Assembly (NCBI RefSeq): GCF_026625125.1
Contig: NZ_CP113097.1
Span: 4,450,001 to 4,514,000 of the forward strand
Source of the DNA: Pseudomonas putida
Lineage (GTDB): Bacteria; Pseudomonadota; Gammaproteobacteria; Pseudomonadales; Pseudomonadaceae
Length of the DNA stretch: 64,000 nt
Reading direction: 5' to 3'
Shown here: piece by piece, positions 58,078-64,000 of the stretch
Layout: the number at the start of each line of letters is the position of its first letter
Numbering within the stretch: the first letter of the stretch is position 1
The notes under the pieces: generated by a model
The model's database searches: none
Told to the model about the DNA's origin: nothing
Seen by the model: the letters and a program-made list of their open reading frames with translations, nothing else
Position numbers and translations under genes: made by a program

Positions 58078-58285
58078 TTACTGTGGAGCAATCTGCAACT
58101 TCAGTGCATCGGTGGTACGCCGTGATGCCTCTGCACTGACTTGCTCGGCCAACAGCCGACTCACATGGCGCAGTTGTTGCGGCGTGACTCCAGTATTGAT
58201 CGCAATGCCAATAGGGGCCTGGAGCTGAGGCGCCCCCCTCCAGCGCCGAAAGATAATGCACCGCTTTATCCAGCTGTGTCTTGCT
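58078..58285 (-). pseudogene. Remnant of a frameshifted gene, possibly carboxymuconolactone-decarboxylase-like
   Basis: On the minus strand a frame ends GIAINTGVTPQQLRHVSRLL and stops at 58078-58080. Continuing it upstream requires removing one G from a six-G run (about 58231-58236), after which HYLSALEG joins APQLQAPIG. The tail resembles the C terminus of two-domain CMD/AhpD-like proteins. Nothing earlier in the gene survives, so this is a 3' fragment. The identification is tentative. Confidence 0.35.
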
Positions 58286-58392
58286 AATGCGGCTTGCTAC
58301 GTAGCAAGCATTTGAAATTTATCCGGTGTTGCCGCATAAATGGACGCACCTATGTCATTACTCTTGAGAGTCCTTGTAGGACGGTGGCGCGG

Positions 58393-58827
58393 ATGACCTC
58401 ATATTCATGTTTACTGGAACTGCCGTCAGTGCAGACTTACCAAGCACTACGGAGGGGCTCCGGCCTTAGCGGCAAGACGGATGAAGCCTCTGAACGAGGC
58501 CTGCCCAATACGCTCTTCGCCGTTCAGATCCTTTATGGGACGGTACCCGTGGGAATGGGGCGCGTAATCGGTGACGGAGGATGCTTCTTCCAAGTTGTGG
58601 ATATAGCCGTCCTTCCCGCGCATCAAGGCAAAGGCTTAGGAAAACGAATCATGGCTGAAGTTATTAAATACATTCAAGCCAACGTCCCTGAAAGTGGGTA
58701 CGTCAGCCTTATTGCGGATGGCCAAGCACAAGACCTTTACGCACAGTTTGGTTTCATTCACACGGCACCACGTTCTGTAGGTATGGCTTACAGTTTCCCA
58801 CCTAAGCCTACCGGTCTCACAGCTTGA
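58393..58827 (+). CDS. GNAT family N-acetyltransferase
   Basis: A 144-residue acetyl-CoA-dependent acetyltransferase with the GNAT core: VVDIAVLPAHQGKGLGKRIM, in which QGKGLG is the acetyl-CoA pyrophosphate loop, and a C-terminal LYAQFGFIHT. The substrate is unknown. The ATG at 58393 (MTSYSCLLELPS) lacks a strong ribosome site. Base composition falls from here rightwards, suggesting a different origin from the genes before it. Confidence 0.82.
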   Translation: MTSYSCLLELPSVQTYQALRRGSGLSGKTDEASERGLPNTLFAVQILYGTVPVGMGRVIGDGGCFFQVVDIAVLPAHQGKGLGKRIMAEVIKYIQANVPESGYVSLIADGQAQDLYAQFGFIHTAPRSVGMAYSFPPKPTGLTA

Positions 58828-58835
58828 TGCGATGA

Positions 58836-59745
58836 ACACAGGCTGGCGGTGACAAAGCATTGCGCCAGTTACAGGTATTCCTGGACGATACAGGCCCGGA
58901 ATGCGTTGGTGAAAGGGCTTCCGCGACGTATGAAATGCTGAAGCCAAGAGCAATCCCGTCCGCTCTCATGGCCAAGGCTGCTCAGGTGCACGCTGGCTTG
59001 CTTACAAGTGGGGTGGACGCGGATGATTTTTTCCTGGAGCACTTCGACTTGCTGCAAAGCGTTCTTGCCAACGCTTCAATGGGAGTTGGTGCAGTCGGTG
59101 ACGGCTGGAGCAGGCATCTGCAAAATATCAAGGACACACTTGAGGAGATCGAGAAATTACATCGCGATTACCTCGGCTCTGGCACCTTGAGTGCCCGCGA
59201 CGCGTTTTATACCAAGCGCACCGCTTTGTTCATGAAGCTCGAAAAGCAGTTGGGAAACTTCGCCGCGTACGGTTCAGGGTTACGTAACCAAGGAAAGGTC
59301 AAGCAGGCATTTGGCATCTCGACCCGCAGCTACCTCCATACAGGCGAGATCGCCGGCTATGCCGATAAGGTATCTGGTGTTGCCAAAGCGTCGAATCTGG
59401 TCAAGAAAGGCACGTATATCGGTACTGCGCTGGATGTGGCTGCCACAGGCTTGTCGATTCATAAAGCCTGCACAATGGGCCGGGAGGAGCAGTGCCGCCG
59501 CGCCAAATATGTTGAAAGCTCGGCGTTGATAGGTGGCCTGGGAGGCGGCAGCCTCGGGGGGGGCTGCGGGAGGTATGGCAGGGACTGGTGTTTGTGTAGT
59601 CGTCCTGGGGATTAGTACAGGCGGCCCAGGAGCGCTGGCTTGTGCTGTAATAGGCGGTGCAGTAGGCGGTAAAATCGCCGGTGACTTCGGGAGCGAGAGA
59701 GGCGAAAAGGTGGGTGAATTTTTATATCGTGAGGTATCGGAGTGA
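58836..59745 (+). pseudogene. 5'-truncated, frameshifted C-terminal toxin domain with glycine zipper
   Basis: The frame opens after a stop at 58833-58835 without a proper start (only a TTG at 58860), as if the N terminus of a larger effector was lost. About 230 helical residues follow, then at 59554-59561 a run of eight G shifts the frame. With seven G it continues as GSLGGAAGGMAGTGVCVVVL, a Gly/Ala-rich hydrophobic stretch of glycine-zipper type, and ends FLYREVSE. A pore-forming toxin is inferred from this and from the membrane protein encoded next. I recognise no delivery domain. Confidence 0.55.
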
Positions 59746-60107
59746 GTGGAGTTGACCCTGGATTGATTGCGCTGTTGATCCTTGCGCCCATAATTCTGTT
59801 GATGATCGTGCTGTGTTACATCGCACATAAGCACACTGAGTACTTTGAGTCGTTTCTTCCGAACTGTACGTACGTGACCGGCAATAAAAAAATATTCCAG
59901 CATGCAGGCTTACTGGGCAAAGTCATGCGCACGGGGTCGATCTCTCTGGTGCTGGCGATACCGACAATCTTTTTGCGCAGAGGCTTAATTGACTTAAATG
60001 AAGTCAAACGTTTCCCGCCCAACATGAAACGATTACTGGTAAGCATGTTAGCCATCCAAATCGTACTGCTCATTGCGCTTACCATTTCCCATAATGCAGA
60101 TCGCTGA
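59742..60107 (+). CDS. Small three-helix membrane protein, probable immunity protein
   Basis: A 121-residue protein with three hydrophobic segments (residues about 8-28, LVLAIPTIFL near 68-77, and SMLAIQIVLLIALTIS near 101-116). The GTG start overlaps the stop of the toxin frame by 4 bases (GTGA), with GAGG eight bases upstream, the usual arrangement for toxin and immunity genes. I know no named family for it. An inner-membrane immunity protein against a pore-former is the inference. Confidence 0.6.
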   Translation: MSGVDPGLIALLILAPIILLMIVLCYIAHKHTEYFESFLPNCTYVTGNKKIFQHAGLLGKVMRTGSISLVLAIPTIFLRRGLIDLNEVKRFPPNMKRLLVSMLAIQIVLLIALTISHNADR

Positions 60108-60861
60108 AAATAATTGACTGGCATTATCGGGACGATGGCCAGATAGATGGCCTCGTCCCAGCTGGCCAACTCCAATCATTTTAAGTCCTAGTTAGAAGTG
60201 TACAAAATTGCTTGTAGATGAGCTGACTATACTTTTAAGGCGTCGTTCGTGATACCTCTGGTGGTAAGGACTGATCTTCGCCCCCATCTCCCCTGCCCCT
60301 CCCAGCTGTCTAATGTCCACACAAACAACCAGCAAAAATTGCCGCGCGCTTCGGGGAGCCCCTTGCTCAAGAACGCTGCGTCGAGCAGTAAGGGGCGCTG
60401 CAAGCACCGCATGCCCAGATCAAACCTCATAGCGAAAACACTGCATATCCAAATAACTATTTCCTGGCGCGATCTTCGGGCTGCGGTTGCTATCGTTTAT
60501 TGAAGCGAAGCCACACGGCGAAAAAACGCCTCGACGTGATCTCGCTGAACGCAAGACCATGTGAGTCGTGACATGACTGGTCTCTCCCCTGTGCAAGCTC
60601 CCAGAAGATTGTTTCGACCCTACCGCGTTGATGGACATGGTACCATCTGCCAACGTTGTCTGGTCGCATAGGTGGAGTTGAAACCTCAGCTATAACTGCT
60701 GCATTTTTGAATGCATGCCGGAGTCGGTAGAACCGATAGTCGCCGAAAAACGATGACCCGCATCAGCTATGAAGCTGTTTTGCATAGGATTAATGCTTGA
60801 CCCATGCGGGCAGGCAGGATGTGAGCAAAACAATGTGCCTAGTCAGGCTGGACCAACGAAA
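60108..60861. other. Lower-GC region without an assignable gene
   Basis: About 750 bp, less GC-rich than the rest. A 91-codon stop-free stretch on the minus strand (60490-60762), with its first ATG only at 60669, reads YRFYRLRHAF and later RWYHVHQRGRVETIFWELAQ. It may be a gene remnant, but I do not recognise it. Nothing else is supported. Confidence 0.4.
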
Positions 60862-60892
60862 AAGCCCGCAAACCAATGAAGGTTGCGGGCTT
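60862..60892 (-). terminator. Terminator downstream of tRNA-Lys
   Basis: On the minus strand AAGCCCGCAACC pairs with GGTTTGCGGGCTT (one bulged base) and is followed by TTTC. It lies about 110 bp past the tRNA 3' end. Confidence 0.75.
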
Positions 60893-61004
60893 TATCATAT
60901 TTACGTCACGGTGAAGCGCGCCTGTTGCTCGCTCCATTCGGTTGAAAGACTAGAAAGCTGGCTGATACAAGCCCCTCTCCAGCACTCACGAACCGCTTTG
61001 CATA

Positions 61005-61080
61005 TGGTGGGTCGTGTAGGATTCGAACCTACGACCAATTGGTTAAAAGCCAACTGCTCTACCAACTGAGCTAACGACCC
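61005..61080 (-). tRNA. tRNA-Lys (anticodon UUU)
   Basis: A 76-nt tRNA starting GGGTCGTTAGCTCAGTTGGT, with anticodon loop CTTTTAA giving UUU, T-loop GGTTCGAATCC and an encoded CCA. It sits between queC and the accessory block, with its 3' end facing the block. Confidence 0.95.
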
Positions 61081-61141
61081 GTTGGATGGCGCGTATAATA
61101 CTGATTTCTAACGAGAAATCAACACCCCATCAAAACTTTTT

Positions 61142-61816
61142 TCAAAAATAACGGGTTGGGTCGTCTACACCGGCAGCCTTGAAGCCATCGGCGCGCAGGC
61201 GACAGCTGTCGCACTTGCCACAGGCACGCCCGTCATCGTCGGCCTGGTAGCAGGACACTGTCAGGCTGTAGTCCACACCACGGGCCATACCGGCCTGTAC
61301 GATCTGCGCCTTGCTCATGTTCTGCAGAGGCGCCTGAATACGGAAGCCCTGCCCCTCGACACCGGCCTTGGTAGCGAGGTTGGCCATGCGCTCGAACGCT
61401 TCGACGAACTCAGGTCGGCAATCGGGGTAGCCCGAGTAGTCCACGGCATTGACACCGATGAAGATGTCGCGCGCCTGCAGCACTTCTGCCCAGCCCAGGG
61501 CCAAGGACAGGAACACGGTATTGCGCGCCGGCACGTAGGTCACCGGAATGCCCTCACCCGGGGTTTCCGGTACATCGATGCTGCTGTCGGTCAGCGCCGA
61601 ACCACCTATGCCATCGAGGTTCAAGCCGATGACTTTGTGCTCGACCACGCCAAGGTCACTGGCGACCCGCGCAGCAGCGTTCAATTCAGCCCGATGGCGC
61701 TGGCCATAATCGAAACTCATGGTGTAGCAGCTGTAGCCTTCGGCTTTGGCCATGGCGACGACAGTGGCCGAGTCCAGGCCGCCGGACAGCAGGATTACTG
61801 CGCGTTTCTCAGTCAT
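61142..61816 (-). CDS. queC: 7-cyano-7-deazaguanine synthase
   Basis: ATP-dependent enzyme making preQ0 from 7-carboxy-7-deazaguanine in queuosine synthesis, 224 residues. The pyrophosphatase loop [11 protein letters not shown] is at the N terminus and the zinc cysteines are in VSCYQADD and [10 protein letters not shown] at the C terminus. It starts 16 bp after queE, the preceding enzyme of the pathway. Confidence 0.95.
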   Translation of the reverse strand: MTEKRAVILLSGGLDSATVVAMAKAEGYSCYTMSFDYGQRHRAELNAAARVASDLGVVEHKVIGLNLDGIGGSALTDSSIDVPETPGEGIPVTYVPARNTVFLSLALGWAEVLQARDIFIGVNAVDYSGYPDCRPEFVEAFERMANLATKAGVEGQGFRIQAPLQNMSKAQIVQAGMARGVDYSLTVSCYQADDDGRACGKCDSCRLRADGFKAAGVDDPTRYF

Positions 61817-61832
61817 GTGCTTTTGCTCCTAA

Positions 61833-62480
61833 TCAACGTCCGGGTTCGTCGTTCCACAGCAGCTTGTGCAGCTGCAGCTGGAAACGCACGGGCAGGTTGT
61901 CGGCAACAATCCAGTCGGCCAGATCACTGGCCTTCACCTGGTGATGGCTTGGCGAAAACAGCACCTCGCCGGCTCGCTCGGCGAGGTTGTACTGAATCAG
62001 CTTGGACACCGCCCAGTCATAGTCTTCGCGCGAGCAGATGACGAACTTGACCTGGTCATTGCGGGTCAGGTGCTCGATGTTTTCGTAGAGGTTGCGGTGG
62101 GACTCTTCGGAGCCCGGGGTCTTGAGGTCCACCACGCGGCTGACGCGCACATCGGTAGCCGAGATGTCCAGGGCACCACTGGTTTCCAGCGAAACCTCAT
62201 AGCCCGCATCGCACAGACGCTGCAGCAGCGGCAGGGCATTTGGCTGAGCCAGGGGTTCGCCGCCCGTTACGCAGACGTAACGTGGCTTGAAGCCGGCCAC
62301 CTGCTCCATGATCGAATCGAGGCTACGCACAGTACCGCCACTGAACGCGTAGGCACTGTCGCAATATTGACAGCGCAGGGGGCAACCGGTCAGGCGCACG
62401 AATACCGTGGGCAGCCCAGCCGTGCGTGTTTCACCCTGCAAAGAGTAAAAGATTTCGGTGATGCGTAATGTGTCTTGCAT
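61833..62480 (-). CDS. queE: 7-carboxy-7-deazaguanine synthase
   Basis: Radical SAM enzyme converting 6-carboxy-tetrahydropterin to 7-carboxy-7-deazaguanine, 215 residues. The cluster motif CPLRCQYC (CxxxCxxC) is at about residues 31-38, preceded by IFYSLQGE, and VTGGEPLAQ is present. The ATG at 62480 gives MQDTLRITEIF; a GTG three codons earlier is possible. Cotranscribed with queC; a terminator separates it from cpoB. Confidence 0.94.
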   Translation of the reverse strand: MQDTLRITEIFYSLQGETRTAGLPTVFVRLTGCPLRCQYCDSAYAFSGGTVRSLDSIMEQVAGFKPRYVCVTGGEPLAQPNALPLLQRLCDAGYEVSLETSGALDISATDVRVSRVVDLKTPGSEESHRNLYENIEHLTRNDQVKFVICSREDYDWAVSKLIQYNLAERAGEVLFSPSHHQVKASDLADWIVADNLPVRFQLQLHKLLWNDEPGR

Positions 62481-62599
62481 GATCGCCACGGGCGTGACAG
62501 CTAAACAGGCTGTCCGCCTCCGTCAGGCACTGTCGCGGACTCGACATGGCGTTATCCGCAGCAGCGTGTTTAAGAAAAAGGGCGCTGATTCTAACGAAA

Positions 62600-62622
62600 A
62601 AACCCGCGACTGGCGCGGGTTT
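62600..62622 (-). terminator. Terminator downstream of cpoB
   Basis: AAACCCGCG and CGCGGGTTT arms around a 5-base loop; on the minus strand a run of six T follows. It ends the tol-pal-cpoB transcript before queE. Confidence 0.85.
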
Positions 62623-62639
62623 CTTTTGAACGGTGTTAC

Positions 62640-63455
62640 TTAGAGCTTCTGCAGGTCACGCTGCGCCAGCTGTGCGGCGGAGGTGCCGGGGTACTGGGTA
62701 ATGACTTGCTGCAGGATGCCCTTGACCTTGTCGGTATGGCCCATGCGGCGCTCGACGTCGGCCAGCTTGTACAGGGAGTCCGGTACCTTGCTGTGCTTGG
62801 GATACTTCTGGCTGACCTGGGCAAAAGCCTGGCTGGCACTTTGCAGGTCACCCTTGGCCAGGTTCACCTCACCCAACCAGTACTGGGCGTTGCCTGCGTA
62901 CTGGCTGTTCGGGTACTTGCGCAGGAAGGCGGCGAACGCCTGGCTGGCCTTGTCGAAGTCCTTCTGCTTGATCAGGTCGAAAGCCGCATCGTAATAGAGC
63001 TTTTCTTTCGCCGGATCACCCGGCTCGCTGTTGGCGGCCGGCTGCTGTGCAGCAGCGCCAGCGGCGCCTGCTGCTGCACCGGCGGCGGCATCGGGTGCAC
63101 CACCGGTGGAGGAATTATCGGGGGTCGCGGCAGGCGCGCCACCACTGTTGATGCGGCGGTCCAGATCCTGGTAACGCTCCAGGCTTTCCTGCTTCATGCG
63201 GGCGACATCGTTTTGCAGCTCTTCGATGATGCCTTGCTGGCGGGATATCTGGTCCTGCATCTGTTGCAGCTGCATGAACAGCTGGCCCTGTGCTGAGGCA
63301 GGGGTCGAAGCCCCTGCCCCGGCATAGGCGCCGCTCGTGCCATAACCCGAAGGTGGGTAAGCACCTGCGTTGTCATCTACTACAGGAACCGCAGCCCACG
63401 CCGAAAGCGGAAGGCTGAGTGCGAGGACGGTCACAGCACGACGGCACATACGCAT
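62640..63455 (-). CDS. cpoB: Cell division coordinator CpoB (YbgF)
   Basis: Periplasmic protein, 271 residues, that links peptidoglycan synthesis by PBP1b with Tol-Pal outer-membrane constriction. It has a signal peptide (MRMCRRAVTVLALSLPLSAW, AAV), a trimerising coiled coil near residues 55-105 (QQMQDQISRQQGIIEELQND), a Gly/Ala-rich linker, and three TPRs in the last 120 residues (YYDAAFDLIKQKDFDKASQA). It lies 6 bp downstream of pal. Confidence 0.94.
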   Translation of the reverse strand: MRMCRRAVTVLALSLPLSAWAAVPVVDDNAGAYPPSGYGTSGAYAGAGASTPASAQGQLFMQLQQMQDQISRQQGIIEELQNDVARMKQESLERYQDLDRRINSGGAPAATPDNSSTGGAPDAAAGAAAGAAGAAAQQPAANSEPGDPAKEKLYYDAAFDLIKQKDFDKASQAFAAFLRKYPNSQYAGNAQYWLGEVNLAKGDLQSASQAFAQVSQKYPKHSKVPDSLYKLADVERRMGHTDKVKGILQQVITQYPGTSAAQLAQRDLQKL

Positions 63456-63461
63456 AAGAAC

Positions 63462-63959
63462 TTACTTACGCAGTTCTACGCGGCGGTTCTGAGCCCAGGA
63501 CTGCTCGTCGTTGCCGGTGGCAACTGGACGCTCTTCGCCGTAGGAAACCAGTTCCAGCTGAGCAGGGGAAACGCCCTGCAGAACCAGGTAGCGCTGAACG
63601 GCCTTGGCACGACGCTCGCCCAGAGCCATGTTGTACTCGCGAGTACCGCGCTCGTCGGTGTTGCCTTCCAGAACAACGCGGTTGCCGTTGGCCTTCAGGT
63701 CCTTGGCGTGAACGTCCAGAGCGCGCATGGCTTCTGGCTTCAGGTCCGAGCTGTCGTATTCGAAGTAGAAGGTGGTGATTGCGCGCAGGGCGGCTTCTTC
63801 GCTCAGGGAACCGTCAACAGCGCCAGTGTTGGCACCGTAGCCAGCGTTAGGATCGACAGCGCCTTCGCCAGCGTTGTCACCGCCCTTCGAGGAGCAACCT
63901 ACAGCTACAGCCATGGCCAGAGCCAGCGCAGCAAATTTACCAAACTTCAGCATTTCCAT
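63462..63959 (-). CDS. pal: Peptidoglycan-associated lipoprotein Pal (OprL)
   Basis: Outer-membrane lipoprotein, 165 residues, that anchors the outer membrane to peptidoglycan and works with TolB. The lipobox AVAVGC puts the lipidated cysteine at residue 22, and an OmpA-type C-terminal domain contains [20 protein letters not shown] for diaminopimelate binding. It matches Pseudomonas OprL in its [20 protein letters not shown] start. tolB should lie just beyond the right edge. Confidence 0.96.
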   Translation of the reverse strand: MEMLKFGKFAALALAMAVAVGCSSKGGDNAGEGAVDPNAGYGANTGAVDGSLSEEAALRAITTFYFEYDSSDLKPEAMRALDVHAKDLKANGNRVVLEGNTDERGTREYNMALGERRAKAVQRYLVLQGVSPAQLELVSYGEERPVATGNDEQSWAQNRRVELRK

Positions 63960-64000
63960 CGTGAAACTCCTAATGAAACCCCAGTGTGTTAAGCAAAACG

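Noticed and set aside
60490-60762. Minus-strand stop-free stretch in the lower-GC region as a gene
   Set aside because: No start near its beginning, no ribosome site and no recognisable family; kept only as a note on the region.
39019-61004. Attachment-site repeat of the tRNA-Lys 3' end bounding an island
   Set aside because: I looked for the tRNA 3' sequence at the left end of the block and near 58 kb and found none; no integrase gene is present.
60797-61069. Open frame ending GRVGFEPTTNWLKANC over tRNA-Lys
   Set aside because: Antisense translation of tRNA-Lys, a common false prediction.
1-64000. CRISPR arrays, prophage genes, rRNA operons, replication origin
   Set aside because: No regularly spaced repeats, phage structural genes, rRNA or DnaA-box clusters were seen.

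Overview
The window looks like chromosomal DNA of a fluorescent pseudomonad of the Pseudomonas putida group. The evidence is high GC with strong third-position bias, an old yellow enzyme that matches XenA as I remember it (including Cys25 and Tyr27), an OprL/Pal lipoprotein of Pseudomonas type, and a core gene order (pal-cpoB-queE-queC-tRNA-Lys, then mcpU-puuP-ydgA-nadA-bepA-tusA-like-perM-bcp-gcvR-dapA-bamC-MBL-purC-tRNA-Ser-mqo-xenR/xenA-hydroxyproline genes) that I associate with that group. No database was searched.

Positions 1-11.8 kb hold housekeeping genes: a 2-hydroxyacid dehydrogenase cut by the window edge, YcgL, RNase D, a tautomerase-like isomerase, and a PLP trans-sulfuration enzyme with a divergent Lrp regulator. 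Then comes a molybdenum module: an FdhF/YdeP-type oxidoreductase, moaA, a bestrophin-like channel, moaB and a LysR regulator. The promoters of the oxidoreductase and of moaB share a 22-bp element, which suggests one regulon. From 10.98 to 18.5 kb lies a complete trans-4-hydroxy-L-proline pathway (AraC regulator, permease, 2-epimerase, D-hydroxyproline dehydrogenase, deaminase, 2-oxoglutarate semialdehyde dehydrogenase). From 18.7 to 33.4 kb are xenA with an ArsR-type regulator and a clear operator between them, mqo, tRNA-Ser(CGA), the dapA-bamC-MBL-purC run, gcvR-bcp, perM, a TusA-like gene, bepA, nadA and a DUF945 gene.

From 33.9 to 39.0 kb a PuuP-like putrescine importer and an McpU-like chemoreceptor are followed by a cation-efflux gene. 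A perfect 538-bp tandem duplication here has created an in-frame chimera of exporter head and chemoreceptor tail. Between the cation-efflux gene and tRNA-Lys (39.0-61.0 kb) is a block that looks accessory. It holds a three-gene FAD dehydrogenase complex whose catalytic subunit ends in a PA-IL-like lectin domain; a LysR/tartrate dehydrogenase pair; a polyamine-type ABC transporter interleaved with gabD- and gabT-like genes; a HAD-fold protein without its nucleophile; Lrp, cupin, amine-oxidase-like, HAD and 2-hydroxyacid dehydrogenase genes; and a lower-GC tail with a GNAT, a 5'-truncated, frameshifted glycine-zipper toxin remnant and its probable membrane immunity protein. The window ends with tRNA-Lys(UUU), queC, queE, cpoB and pal.

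The most notable items are the 538-bp duplication with its chimeric gene, the lectin-tailed dehydrogenase, the poly-G-interrupted toxin/immunity pair, the shared element upstream of the molybdo-oxidoreductase and moaB, and the xenA operator.
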